Assembly (NCBI RefSeq): GCF_018812025.1
Contig: NC_063062.1
Location: forward strand, 7,131,058-7,195,057
DNA: 64,000 bases
Direction of reading: 5' to 3'
DNA from: Megalobrama amblycephala
Taxonomy: Eukaryota > Chordata > Actinopteri > Cypriniformes > Xenocyprididae
Shown: piece after piece, positions 12,907 to 24,600 of the stretch
How the letters are laid out: every line of letters starts with the position of its first letter
Position numbering within the stretch: the stretch's first letter is position 1
Notes under the pieces: model-generated
Told to the model about the DNA's origin: nothing
The model's input: only the letters and a program-made list of their open reading frames with translations
Databases searched by the model: none
Program-made: the position numbers and the translations under genes

Positions 12907-13399
12907 TTCAAAGGGAGTTCATCCAAAAATTACAATTTTGGGTAACACTTTATTTTACAGTGTCATTGTTACATATGTTACATGCAGTTACTATAGTAAT
13001 AACTATAAATTATGCATAATTACATGCAAATAACTGTAAACCAAACCCCAATCCTAACCCTATAAGTACATGTAGTTACTTAATATTACTCAGTACAATT
13101 ACAGTGTAACAAAGACACTTTAAAATGAAGTATAACCCAATTTTTTCATCATTTACTCTTACTTATTACCAAAGAAGATATTTTAAAGAATTTTGGAAAT
13201 CAAACAGTTTTGACTTCTATAGTAGGAAAAAAAACACTATGCAAGTCAATGGCTACCGTCAACTGTCTGGTTACCAACATTACTTAAAATATCTTCTTTG
13301 GTGTTCAACAGACGACAGAAACTCATACAGGTTTGGAACAACTTGAGGGTGAGCAAGTGATGACAAAATATTACTTTTTCGGGTGAACTATCCCTTTAA
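12907..13399. mobile_element. Fold-back TTAA-type element, first copy
   Basis: The right end reads CGGGTGAACTATCCCTTTAA (TTAA at 13396-13399). The left end is an inverted relative, AAGGGAGTTCATCCAAAAAT, after a decayed TTCA (12907-12910). The two halves are inverted copies of each other (the block with GAAGATATTTTAA occurs on both sides of the centre), with deletions in the left half. A second element (12940-13138) is inserted in it. A related copy starts at 39254. No coding capacity. Confidence 0.75.
12940..13138. mobile_element. Small inverted-repeat element nested in the previous one
   Basis: A 199-bp insertion with terminal inverted repeats of about 40 bases (GGGTAACACTTTATTTTACA at the left; the right end is TGAAGTATAACCC, an imperfect complement). 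It is flanked by the direct repeat AATTTT (12934-12939 and 13139-13144), a likely target duplication. The sequence is of a kind common in fish genomes. Its superfamily was not determined. Confidence 0.8.
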
Positions 13400-13620
13400 T
13401 ACAGTGAAGAGTGCTAAAGGCGCCAAAGGCCATTTGTATTGCACGAAATGGCTGATTTATTTCAATAATGGAACTGAATTATGGTACTTAAAAATCAACA
13501 CCCCCAAATAGTATTGTTCAAAATGTTTAATTTCACTAAATAGGTTCATTTTATGCTAGAAAAGTGACTCAAACATTGTGTAAACATTTTATAATGCGCG
13601 CAATAGAGGGTTAAGTCAGA

Positions 13621-13622
<2 letters not shown>
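13400..13622. other. Short spacer upstream of the tmtc2 promoter
   Basis: AT-rich, no feature recognised. It separates the fold-back element from the GT microsatellite. Confidence 0.4.

Positions 13623-13658
<36 letters not shown>
13623..13658. repeat. (GT)18 microsatellite in the tmtc2 upstream region
   Basis: Eighteen uninterrupted GT units, 378-413 bases upstream of the tmtc2 start codon. The short valine-cysteine open frames over this tract, on either strand, are artefacts of the repeat. Confidence 0.99.
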
Positions 13659-13661
<3 letters not shown>

Positions 13662-13684
13662 CACATACCCAGGAGGAGGGGTTC

Positions 13685-13696
13685 TGCGCACGCGCA
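13685..13696. promoter_or_regulatory. NRF1-type binding motif
   Basis: TGCGCACGCGCA matches the palindromic NRF1 consensus YGCGCAYGCGCR at all twelve positions. It is about 340 bases upstream of the coding start, in the CpG-rich part. Occupancy is inferred, not shown. Confidence 0.6.
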
Positions 13697-13749
13697 CTGG
13701 AGCCAGTAACCACACGCGGCTCAATCACGACATTTATTCGGCGTCCACT

Positions 13750-13860
13750 ATGCATCATCTCAACACTCTCGGTGTAAGGACGCCCAAACACAGTAGACCG
13801 TACTGTAAATACTACACGTGCCCCATCCACTCTACCTTACAGGATTCTTTCCGCAAATAA
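13750..13860 (+). other. Upstream open reading frame 1 in the tmtc2 leader
   Basis: ATG at 13750 opens a 36-codon frame closed by TAA at 13858-13860. It matters only if transcription starts upstream of 13750. The peptide resembles nothing known. Two minimal upstream frames follow at 13862-13870 and 13878-13889. Confidence 0.35.
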
Positions 13861-13911
13861 CATGGGTTAAGAGGAGGATGTCTGGATAATTCATTTCAAC
13901 ACTTTGCAAGG

Positions 13912-13986
13912 ATGGGGACTCGGATATTGTTTTTTGGCAGAGGCATTTTGACAAAGACGAAGAGAGAAATCAAAGAAGGGCTTTAA
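13912..13986 (+). other. Upstream open reading frame 2 in the tmtc2 leader
   Basis: ATG at 13912 (context AGGATGG, with G at +4) opens 24 codons closed by TAA at 13984-13986, 49 bases before the main ATG. Its position would allow it to lower translation of the main frame. No conserved peptide was recognised. Confidence 0.4.
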
Positions 13987-14035
13987 TATCATCCCTCTAC
14001 TCTTTCATTTCCTTTCCTTCTTTTCTTTTTGAGAG

Positions 14036-14118
14036 ATGATCGCAGAGTTGGTGTGCAGCGCCGTGGCACTGCTCCTGTATGTCAACACACTGGACGCCGA
14101 TTTCTGCTACGATGACAG
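14036..14118 (+). CDS. tmtc2: TMTC2 exon 1, coding part (O-mannosyltransferase N-terminus)
   Basis: The exon encodes the first 27 complete codons plus two bases (phase 2) of transmembrane and TPR repeat-containing protein 2, an ER-membrane GT-C-type enzyme family that O-mannosylates cadherin-type domains. The peptide starts MIAELV, continues with a hydrophobic stretch (residues about 5-19, SAVALLLYVNTL) that forms the first membrane helix, and ends DADFCYDD. The acidic YDDS motif follows helix 1 in the first lumenal loop, where GT-C enzymes keep catalytic acidic residues. Start and motif match the vertebrate TMTC2 N-terminus as I know it, differing mainly in the helix. An in-frame TGA at 14030 fixes this ATG as the first in frame; G at -3 gives a fair Kozak context. 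The exon ends at GACAG|GTATGC, a good donor, and AG plus the next base would complete Ser-28. The two fish paralogues (a and b) cannot be told apart from this exon. Confidence 0.92.
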
Positions 14119-15049
14119 GTATGCCAATGAATGAATCGGATACATCTGCACGTTCTTGATCATCCTAGTGAGTTCAGCGGTTTCATAGCAACCGGAGAAG
14201 GTTGAGCCGAATGTAGTAGCGGCGCTTTTGTTCTTTTGATTCTGTTACATGTTGCGACAACGCAGGGAATGGCGGCGCGAGCATGACAACTGTCAGCAGA
14301 TAAACAGAGCCAGTCTTGCAAGTTTGAAACACTCAGTGTTGTGCTGTTTTTTTTTTTGCAATGTGCTCAAGGACGCGAATCACGTGCTATCTATTTGTGT
14401 TTGTGGGGAAAGTAATGCTGCCCGAGAATATCACAATCTGCTCGTTAATTTATAACTGGGAAATTGTCCGCCCGAGGGGACTGATCCTCGTAATTTAGGA
14501 TTAGAGTCAGACGGTGATATTTAGGAATGGGAATTATACGTCCGGTTCCGTTTATGATCCTTTTAATACTTTTGAGGAAGAAATAGCCTAAATTTCAATT
14601 CTTATTGCATGCGATCCTTGGCGCGTGCTTACTGCATTCTTTTACCAAATTGATACGATGATTTCAGATTTCTACAAAACAGATAGGCTATAACAAATGC
14701 GAAATAAAAATAAAAAGTGTCACTTTTAGTGACTTTTCAATTACTTTTTTTTAAGAAATGGGACAATTGCGATCAGTTAGAACTAAATTTATAGGCTATA
14801 TTAAATGATATTAGCCTACTAAAACAAATATGTGACAACATATTTCGTTCATTCATAAAATACAACTGTTTACACATTGTCATATCAAAAACCTTAAGTC
14901 TCACAAGCCATAAGTACAGTTTCAGACATTACGAACGTAGGATATCAGTGAGCGAGTCAGATTAATTCAGTAACCACTCCGACTGATTCTTACGTGTTTT
15001 TGATTCCCTAAAAGGAGCCGACTCATTATTTGTTTGGGAATTGGACTGT
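14119..15049. other. Intron start, unique-looking DNA
   Basis: The first few hundred bases stay moderately CpG-rich (to about 14300), continuing the promoter-proximal composition. The rest is AT-rich. No gene, terminus or long repeat was recognised. Confidence 0.4.
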
Positions 15050-15179
15050 ACCGGTGTTGTGTCGAAGTCTGCTCCCCTATGTTTCCTATGGACTGTCTAA
15101 AACTAACACTAATTCTGACCCCATACCAGTAGCCTAACCTATGGGAAACAGGGGGGACAGACTTCGACGTAAGACCGGT
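15050..15179. mobile_element. Small inverted-repeat element (MITE-like)
   Basis: About 130 bp whose ends are imperfect inverted repeats roughly 30 bases long: left ACCGGTGTTGTGTCGAAGTC, right GACTTCGACGTAAGACCGGT. No coding capacity. The target duplication is unclear. Confidence 0.65.
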
Positions 15180-17589
15180 CGCAAGGCATGTTTTTGATTC
15201 ATTAAGAAGAACCGACTTATGAACCAGAACGTCATGAAAATATCATAAATATCTGTTTCCACTTCCCAAACCTAGTAATATTAAATATGTATTGTTAAAC
15301 AAATAACTCAACATTTGGTCCAGCCACTTGTTTTTTATGAGTGGCAAAGCCAAATATCCATAAACTCACATAGGGAGAACAGTAGCTCTTCATAATCTAT
15401 TCACCCTTGCACCCCATGGGGATGACACATTTATTTTCCTAAGTAGCGTTAGGGCAAGTTATAATAACATTAAAGAAACCTAGAGCTGCACGACAGTTAC
15501 GCACAGTTGAGAAGCAATAATCCAGAGAGCAATCAAGCGATGAACACGTTAACTGTCTCCAATTGTGAAATTAATGTGTCTCCAGGGTTAGATTCCTAAA
15601 TTTACAGTGACTAAATCATTTAATTAGACGCATAACAGCTTTCTTATGCTATACGAACCATAGGCTAACCGTGTTTTTCTTTCTTAGCGCACATGACTGT
15701 CTCAGAAATGTGTGAAATCTTTAAAAATGGGGTCCATCGTTTTCCTCAGGTCGCCAAGACATGCATTTCTAATTCTTTTTACTCATAACATAGCTGAGCA
15801 AGTACAGTCCTCTGGGCAATAATACCAAAGTACCAGTTACTACTTGTGTAGCAGTATGCAGATTGTGCACTGTATATAGGTATTGTTGTGTAAGGTGCAG
15901 TCTGCGCAGATTTTTCAAGCAGTGTTTTTTAAAATGCCTCATGTTTATAATTAGTAGCAGGCATCATTTAAAAACTAAAATGACATTTTATCTCACAGCG
16001 TTCCCTGAGGTGGAAAGAGCACAGAAATAAGTGTCAGGCCGGTCCTGGGCAGTGTTACACACCCTGTGCTAGTTATCGTTTAATTTGCGCTGAGAAAGAG
16101 CAGATGTGACATGTTGGAGCCTTTTTTTGAATTCTGATATCACGTATGTAAACGAGAACCGTCTCCTAAATCACTGCACTGACCTCTGTTATTGAACCAC
16201 AGGCTTGTGAGGACCAGCATTGGTAACATTTAAGAGAGCACTATCAGATATCCCTAGTCGTATAAGGGCTTTATTAAATACGGGAGGTTGGCATTTGATT
16301 TTGGAGCATAATAAAAGCGTTGAGGAATGGAGGTTATGATTTTTAATGTGGAGGCAGGAAACGGAGCACTTAGCAAAGTGGTTCTGCACATATATATTGC
16401 AACCAGAGTAATGCACAAAACACTCGCTTCAAAATGCTGGCTAAAAAGCTGAAAAATGTGAAATTTTGATGGCAAAGGCAGCATGAATTATATGTCTGGT
16501 CACTTTTTAGGCATGACATGTAGCTCCATTTTCAGGCAACTCACGGCTGTTTCGTGTTGGAAGACGTTTTTAACAGGAATTATTGTCTTAAGGATTATAA
16601 CAGAATTCTAAGTGAAAAAACATTTCACTCCTGATTTAAATAAGTTGACTTTTAAAAGTGCGTCTGTGTCTCTTTGTATTGTGGCTTTGTATATGATGCA
16701 TGCACTGTTAAATCCATTTCTGAAAAGACAAAGTTGCTGTAAATCTAAATGGAAATTGTCCATCTAATAATATGAGAAATAACTACTACATTTTCTATTG
16801 CTTCCTCATTAAAAACTTCAGCTGCTTCCTCCACCGTTATCCGTGAACTGTTTGCACTGTAGTGACATACCATCACTCAGGTCTATTAGACGTTCAGTAA
16901 GCAAGACTTTAGTGCTGTGTGTCCCAGCGTTCCCCACGGAGCTCTCCGTATCTGGTCTCTGTCTCCAAATCACACTCGACCCTGACACCTGCGCCGCTGA
17001 GTGGAGGCCATAACTTGTGGAGCTCATATCGGTGATGCCATAATCCCCACACCCAGAGCAGAGATGGAGAAAAGAGTGGATAGATGCCAGGGCTGAGTTA
17101 TGGCCTCATCTCCGTGGCCTGCTGTGAACCTGTCCAGAGGCCTGATAGATGAACTCGCATGAGGAATCGTCGTCATTCACCTGAAATTGAGGGCAAACCC
17201 ATTGCCGTTTCAAGTTCTTGCAGGCTGTATTTATTTGGGGTTTGTGGTTTTGGAAAGGAGAAGGCTTTGAATTGGATGGAGTTCCTAAAATGGCAAATTT
17301 TTCTTTTTTCCTCTTTCATGTCATATAGCATCGGATAAGTTTTGACTACTTCCTCCATAAGTACTTCTGAAGACAGCATGAAATGACATTTGCAATGTAT
17401 TTATCTTCTATAATGTGACGTTTTTCACTTTAAAAGAATGTGGAGCTGAAAATAATGTAGAATGGGATTTGTTTGGACCGTGAAAAGTGGACAATGGTAG
17501 ACTATGATATTGGTTAATAATATTTTTACCCTTTCTGTGCATCCTTGGCTGTGTAAGCATTATTATTTATTTAAATTTTGTATGTATAT
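15180..17589. other. Intronic DNA, nothing recognised
   Basis: Only short chance open frames. No transposon termini or structured repeats were seen in this stretch. Confidence 0.4.
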
Positions 17590-18445
17590 GGGTCAATGAC
17601 GTGACGGGTAATTTTTTTTTTTTGTCCAAAGGCCTTAATAATGAAAACAAAGATATGACATCCAAAGTGTGTAAGGTAGCACAACCAGATCTCTTTTATT
17701 GAATCCAAAAGGTTTTAATTATGTTTTGCTACATATAAAGGTATTTTAAAGATTTTGAAATGTCAAAAGGTCATTCGGTTTAACCGTCCAAAGGCCAATA
17801 CAGCCACTTCATACATGATTAAAATAACTTAAAATGTAATAAATGTATATATTTTTTATTCTGGCATGATTTTTATACCATTTTGCATTATGTGTAGAAG
17901 TTGTTGCATTATGAGAATGAATGTCCGGAAAAAAATGAATTTCATTGATGTCATTCGGAGTCAAGTCATGCGGTCAGTATCATGTTACATCATTCAGACA
18001 CTTGCAAATGGTCATGAAGCAAAGTAACTAACTCTCTTTTAACTATTTGAAAAATTCATGTTTTCACTTGCTCATACGCATGTCCCGAAACATCAGGTCA
18101 TTCGGTACAACCGCTGTAAAACATGGAAAATGTTGTAATATTGTAAAAACTTGTACTAAATGTAAAATGTTTGATTGTCCTTATGTTAGCTAGCTAGATA
18201 TCAGCCTGTTAGCATTGTTTGAAAATACTGTCATTCGGTATAACCAAAAGTGTCATTCGGTAAAACCGAAGTTTTGGACTTTTTTTGACGACAAATTTGT
18301 TCATCTTGTAAAAAAATGTCAAAAGCAGTGTTAATTGATTATAAAAACCACATAATTTCATTGCTAACACTTAATAAAACTTCAAAATTAATTATATCTC
18401 CATTGCTTTTTTTACACTTTTAAAAACCTTATTCGTCAATGACCC
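17590..18445 (+). mobile_element. TCATTCGG-palindrome element, copy 1 (forward)
   Basis: An 856-bp non-autonomous element with inverted termini GGGTCAATGACG and CGTCAATGACCC. Its interior repeats the core TCATTCGG, often extended to the palindrome TCATTCGGTATAACCGAA, at 17771, 17951, 18098, 18231 and 18253. Copies 2 (25723-26663) and 3 (42571-43357) match it along their length in reverse orientation. No open frame of note. The family and superfamily were not identified. Confidence 0.85.
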
Positions 18446-20570
18446 ATACAGTATATGTATAAATACTTGCGAGACTGACCTTGTATCGAGATGATCTAAA
18501 ATATTGATACCAGATGTTTAAACTAGTAATTTACTTGATTAATGCTAAAAATGAACTGACAGCTCTCATTCAGACAGAGATTTAATATTGACAGAAACAG
18601 CATTATATATTGCAATACTATATTCAACACTGTAAAGGTACATAGCTATGTGACATTTATTATAATGGGTTTGTGTATATTAAGTTCACTTAAATTCTGT
18701 TCTTTTTTAAAAAAAAAAAAGCCTTTTAAATGTTAAAAATGATGGCATGCAATTATACTGTAATGATGAATTGGCTATAATTATTAATTTCATCAGAATT
18801 TGTAAAAAGATCAATTTAAATAGAAACATCAGTAGCAGTATTGGTATTGGTGATACTTGCTTTCATTCATAGTACTTAGTAAAAAGATGAAACGAATACA
18901 TAAAACATACTGTCTTTGTTGTTTCTTATTTTGTTTCTACATTATTTATTTTTTTTAGATGTGATATAATTACTGAAAAATGTGATTGTGATTAATTATT
19001 TTTTAATCGATTAACAATACAAAATATTGTTTTAAAAGTGTGCTTCAAAAAAAAAAAAAAAGCATTTCTTTGGTGCTTTTATCTTTATGCGGTAAGAACT
19101 AAATGTCATATTAAACCTCGCCACTGACTCTCCATTAAGCAGTTTTCCGAATGGTTCTGCTGGTAGTTTAGTTACCAAGCCTGTTTAGCTGAGGCTGCAG
19201 GGATGAGCTGTTGTGCGCTTTAAATAGTCTGCGCTGTTGGTTTGGGTTTTGTGGTGCTGTCTGGCTCTGTTCTCCTCAGGCGCTGCTGGAGTGTCCACCC
19301 TGTGGATCCGACCGCACACTTTGGCTCTGTGGTGATGTCGAGATCCAAGGGCGGCAACCCAGACTCGGAGCATCTCTCTCCTCAATCCGTCCATCCCAGC
19401 GGTACCCTGTAATTATATCGGAGAGAGAAAAATTAGAGCTAGAGACACACTACAGCTCACACCACCCCTACATGGCCCCCTTTTAATCCTCCAACAGCTC
19501 AGTCCAGATGGTCATGTTTGCAAAGCATTGTGGGTGTTTCTCTTTTTTTTTATTTTTTTGTTACTCCTCTTCTGTACTTTTGTTTTAGAAGGATTCATGG
19601 GGAGTTTGATGTAGACATCAGCATTCCAGATGACTACAATTATGCCATTGACTCAAAGAGTCCCTTGCGAGAACGCGCTCGGATCATTGGCGTATTGTGG
19701 TCAAGTGCGATGTGTCTGTTCGTACTTCAGTCAGACACTGTAGAGACTCTTTGTTCGTTAGTCTGTTGTGTTTGCTGCATTGCTCTTTATTAATTAGTGC
19801 AATGTGTTTCCTTGCGAGACTTGTAAATGGTTGACTTCTATGCTAAGAACTTTTGGGATAAGATTAAAACTAAGGCTCATCAATTTTTATGCACAGACAG
19901 TGCAAAACTACACCAAGTGCGTGCCAGTGGCTTGCGAGTTTAAGAGACTTCAAGCTGTGGGTTAAGTCATATAACTTCAGGGAGTATTTTGGCACATCCA
20001 AAATGAGGGAAACGTATTGCCTCATCTTTTGGTTTGAGTAGAGATGTCATAAAATAAAACACCAGATTGAACAGCCACCTGTGCCATTTCACTTAAAGCT
20101 GCATGTGAAACAGCTGCATTCGCTTTCACAGCATTATAAATATTTTTGCTTTAAGTTCATAATGGCGTGACAGTGGTCTGCCATTGCATGGGTGTATAGA
20201 TGGAATCGGAGCCCAAAGTTAACACGGTCATAGAGGCAAATGCTAGTTAAATTGGGTTTGGTCAGCAACCTGTAACCAGTTGGCTTGTAACTTTATTAGG
20301 AACCGCTACATAACTGGTGTAAGTCATGACATGCGTGAATCGACTCTGACATACAAACTGTCTACTAAAGAAAAGATCTGTGACGCATGTGTTTTATGAC
20401 AATCTCGGTGGAATTAATTTAGCAAGATTTAATGTCGATTTAAAAGAAAAATGTTTTATAGTATTTGCTTTTTTCTCGGTAAAACATCTGATATTTCGAT
20501 CGTCACAAATATTTAAAGGAAAAAACAGCTAATTTTTTTATATAAATATAATATATATTATATTTCACTC
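18446..20570. other. Intronic DNA with one acceptor-like site
   Basis: No gene is supported. A T-rich tract followed by TTTTAG at 19583-19588 and a 276-base open frame (19518-19793) is discussed as a finding. The remainder is AT-rich and unremarkable. Confidence 0.4.
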
Positions 20571-21546
20571 TTAAAGGTGCCCTAGAATTAAAAATTGAAT
20601 TTATCTTGGCATAGTTGAATAACAAAAGTTCAGTACATGGAAATGACATACAGTGAGTCTCAAACACCATTGTTTCCTCCTCCTTATATAAATCTCATTT
20701 GTTTAAAAGACCTCTGAAGAACAGGTGAATTTCAACATAACACCGACTGTTACGTAACAGTTGGGATCATTAATATGTATGCCCCCAATATTTGCATATG
20801 CCAGCCCATGTTCAAGGCATTAGACAAGGGCAGCCAGTATTAACGTCTGGATCTGTGCACAGCTGAATCATCAGACTAGGTAAGCAAGCAAGGACAATAG
20901 CGAAAAATGGCAGATGGAGCAATAATAACTGACATGATCCATGATATCATGATATTTTTAGTGATATTTGTAAACTGTCTTTCTAAATGTTTCGTTAGCA
21001 TGTTGCTAATGTACTGTTAAATGTGGTTAAAGTTACCGTCGTTTCTTACTGTATTCACGGAGACAAGAGCCGTCATTATTTTCATTATTAAACACTTGCA
21101 GTCTGTATAATTCATAAACACAACTTCATTCTTTATAAATCTCTCCAACAGTGTAGCATTAGCCGTTAGCCACGGAGCACTATCAAACTCATTCAGAATC
21201 AAATGTAAACATCTAAATAAATACAATACTCACATAATCCGATGTATGCATGCAGCATGCATGACAAACACTTTGTAAAGATCCATTTTGATGGTTATAT
21301 TAGCAGTGTGAACTTTGTTTATGCAATGATAGAGTCGAGAGCTCGGGAGGGGGCGGAGAGCGTGAGCAATTAAAGGGGCCGCAGCCTGAATCGGCGCATT
21401 TATAATTATGCCCCAAAATAGGCTTATAAAAAAATAATTTAAAAAAAATCTATAGGGTATTTTGAGCTGAAACTTCACAGACGCATTCAGGGGACACCTT
21501 AGACTTATATTACATCTTGTAAAAAAACGTTCGATGGCACCTTTAA
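20571..21546 (+). mobile_element. TTAA-flanked AGGTGCC element, copy A
   Basis: Bounded by TTAA (20571-20574 and 21543-21546), with short inverted ends AGGTGCC/GGCACCT. The whole length matches copy B (44880-45821) in reverse orientation, for example the palindromic GACTGTTACGTAACAGT near 20747. No transposase, so non-autonomous. A TTAA duplication suggests piggyBac-type mobilisation, but the terminus does not start with CCC, so the superfamily is uncertain. Confidence 0.82.
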
Positions 21547-21550
21547 AAAT

Positions 21551-21630
21551 AAAGGTTCTTCACTGGTATTGATGGTTCCATGAAGAACATTTAACATCCA
21601 TAGAACCTTTCCATTGCACAAAAGGTTTCC
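21551..21630. repeat. Short GGTTCTT/AGAACC hairpin repeat
   Basis: About 80 bases with AAAGGTTCTTC near the left and its complement GAAGAACATTT and AGAACCTTT further in. It resembles a short repeat very common in cyprinid genomes and abuts the right end of the preceding element. Confidence 0.55.
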
Positions 21631-24600
21631 AAAGCCTTGAAGTTATACATTTTATTAGTATATTGCAAAAGTGTAAATTAGTGTATTGCTAGACTGGAAA
21701 ACAGTGTTGTTACTGCCCTCAGAAACACCTGGATTTGCACAGGATTGTAGACTAATAGTTGTGGATTGTATAGGAGTTTTTGTTCTCTGAGAGGATCCTC
21801 TTGACCATTCTCTCTGTGACGTATTCTAACCTCTGAGTTCTGGGTCAGCGGCCTTCTGACAAACCACAAACACTATTAAACACAACCCGCTCTACTGTAG
21901 TTGTGGGGTTTCAGTGTCTCTCGCTGAGTAATCTGACTAACAATTACTACGGCCATGACCTCGTAAGGTCGACCTTCTCAGGGCTGTAACCTCAGACCAA
22001 CCATTTCTCCAATTTACTGCAGTCCTGCTGTGGTTTAAACTGACTGAAAAACACCATTCTGTATGTCTTGGATAGAAATACCAGTGCAGATGTGTATTCT
22101 GAAATGTTCTGTAAAGGCATGCAGCCTGAAAATTAGGACTGGTATCTCCAGCTACATCACAGTATCACAATCAGAGTGAATTTGAGGAATCACCTTCAAT
22201 CTCTCTCACACTTTTGTGCATAGAAACAACTTTGTAGATGACCTTCTACTTGAAATATATGAGATATAACAAAATGTCAATGTAGGGATCCAAAGTATCA
22301 GTGATATATTTTGCAACAAATATATTTTTTGATGAATTGGTATCTTCACCCTTTTTAAAAATCTGGGATGAAGTTGGAATTGGAACAAAAGCAGTTTTCA
22401 GTATTTGTACATGGTTTACTAGAATATATGCCTCAGAAATTGCTAGTAAATTTCACAAATAATTACAAAGAAATGACAAGTAACACATTGAATTAAACAT
22501 GAAATGTACTGTACAAATGCATGGTATACAAAAATGCAAGTGATGGCGCCAACACTGATCCCAGTGGGTTAAAGTTGAAAGACTTAAAAATTTAGTAAAT
22601 AATGTTTTCTTGTAAATTAGATTTTTTTTGTTGTTGTTGGAAAACATACTTCAAAACTTAACATTAAATTTTACAGTGCATAGCTATTAAGCATCTGATC
22701 AAAGCTCTGTATTCCTTCCTCAAAATTATGCTTTACTATGATTAATAATTTGCAAATTACTTCTTTATAGACATCAAACATTAGAGAAAACTATTATCTT
22801 GTATTTTTTTTTAAAGCAACAGCTAAAATACTTAAATCATGCAGGTGCCTCTTGATAACCATGTCCATTGTCCAGATGGCGTCTAGACTGAAACGTCGGG
22901 ATTGGGAGCAAGCCGAGGTTTTTCCCCTCTCTACTCAATCGTCTTGGTAAGCAGCAGAGGGGGGCTCTCCCTCCAGCTTGATTACTGAAGTGAAGCTTTG
23001 TCAGAACAGACTGAAATTGGATGGCCGTCATCCCACTCCATTGGCTCTCTGAGGGAGCTTCTCTCTGTGATTGCCAGGGCAGATGATTGTCATTTGTGAT
23101 GTGCGAGCCGAAATGAACTGCAGGCCAGTGCGGCCTGACCCATCGCTGCCCATGGGGCTCTAAAAAGGGCTGTTGGTCACAGCTGATGGCCTTTCAGGCC
23201 TTCTAAATCAGACAGGCCTGGACAGGCCGTAATCAGGGCTGAAAGAGGGAGGCCATATGTACGGCAGGTTTACTGCACAGTAGAAGACTGCAGTGCAGAT
23301 TAACTTTATTGGACATGCTGTAGGATCGCATGGCTACCTCCGCAATCGTGCTGCGTCTTTGTGGCTGTCATTTAATTAAAACCTAACAGATTATCTGTCT
23401 AGATTCATTATTTTGGCTGCCGCCTTTCTGCCCCCTTCAATTATTGAACTAATCACGTTAGCCACTAATTAAGTTAGCATTAAGCCTACTTATAAACTGT
23501 ACGCAAATGACTAGAGTCCTGTTCTCACCTTTGTCCAAGGGTTACAAAAAAAATAAAATAATAATAATAACAAAGAATACCACGGATACATTATTATTAT
23601 TATTATTATTTTGAATGTTCCGCTTTTATATATATATATATATATAATATATATGACCGCTTCACCCAGTGCTACTGTGTATCACTACATGAATCACCTT
23701 CGATAATGCAACGCGACTCTTAGCAACGTAAACTTGTTTGTGATCTACGGCTCTGTCTATTATTGCAGCCCCATTTGAAAGCTTACTGTATTATTGTAGC
23801 GGTAACTAGGGAACCAGCTATTACTGACGAAAGAGATCGAGTGAGTGAGTTTATTACCTGCATTTAGATTTATCGCCCATTTTCCTAATCAGGTCAGACC
23901 CATGTAATCATAATAAAAAATCTGTTTAAATGTCCGATGTCTTATCTTGTCCTTTTAACAGTTGAGGGGTTTTCCCGTGACTGACAGTGCTAGTCAAAGC
24001 ATTTGTCAGTTGCGTCTTGTTCCGTGTTCACAACAATTCAGTCATTTCAATGTAAAAGTCTTCGCTACTGACTGACACACTCATAAAGACAGCGTCGCAC
24101 CAAACAACGCCCTTCAGCCGTGACTTATTCACGATACAGCACAGCCTCTGATACCTTATTGCTTACATACACTCACAACAGTTCTTTCTGGTTCTCGAAT
24201 CTGATTGGCTGAGAGCCGTGCGATTATTCCAGTGATAACAGCACTACTTTTTACCGTTTGTATCTCTCCACTTGAAGTGACTGTCATGGCGGCCAAGCAA
24301 ATCCACTGTATTTTTTTTTTTTTTTTTTTACAAATACTACACTTGTAGTACCACAAACTTTTTTTTTAGGTGATAATGTAGTTGTTTACACCTGAAATAT
24401 GTGACTCATATTTAATCATAGCGACTACTTTACAATTTGTTAAGACGTTTTCGGAGATGCGAGCTCCAGGCCGTCAGCGGCTGTTCAGCCGTTCGTAAGT
24501 AATGTCAAAATTGACAGTTAAATAAATTAATTTAAAAAAAGTACGGAAGTCACAACTAAAGTGAAGCAAAACTTCACTTTCAGCAAAGTTCATAAACAAT

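Larger units (their letters stand above)
13660..14035 (+). promoter_or_regulatory. tmtc2: tmtc2 proximal promoter and 5' leader (inferred)
   Basis: The stretch just before the coding start is richer in CpG than its surroundings (notably 13680-13810) and lacks a clear TATA box, as expected for a housekeeping-type vertebrate promoter. The transcription start is not visible by eye and is most likely in 13690-13900. The leader contains several upstream ATGs (13750, 13862, 13878 and 13912), each followed by a stop before the main ATG. An in-frame TGA at 14030-14032 sits just before the coding start. Confidence 0.6.

Noticed and set aside
13546..13860. Threonine-histidine and valine-cysteine frames over the GT tract
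   Set aside because: Produced by the (GT)18 repeat. Only the ATG at 13750 is kept, as a possible upstream frame.
19185..19486. Overlapping 69- and 91-codon frames on opposite strands near 19.2-19.5 kb
   Set aside because: Mutually exclusive, with no domain or splice support.
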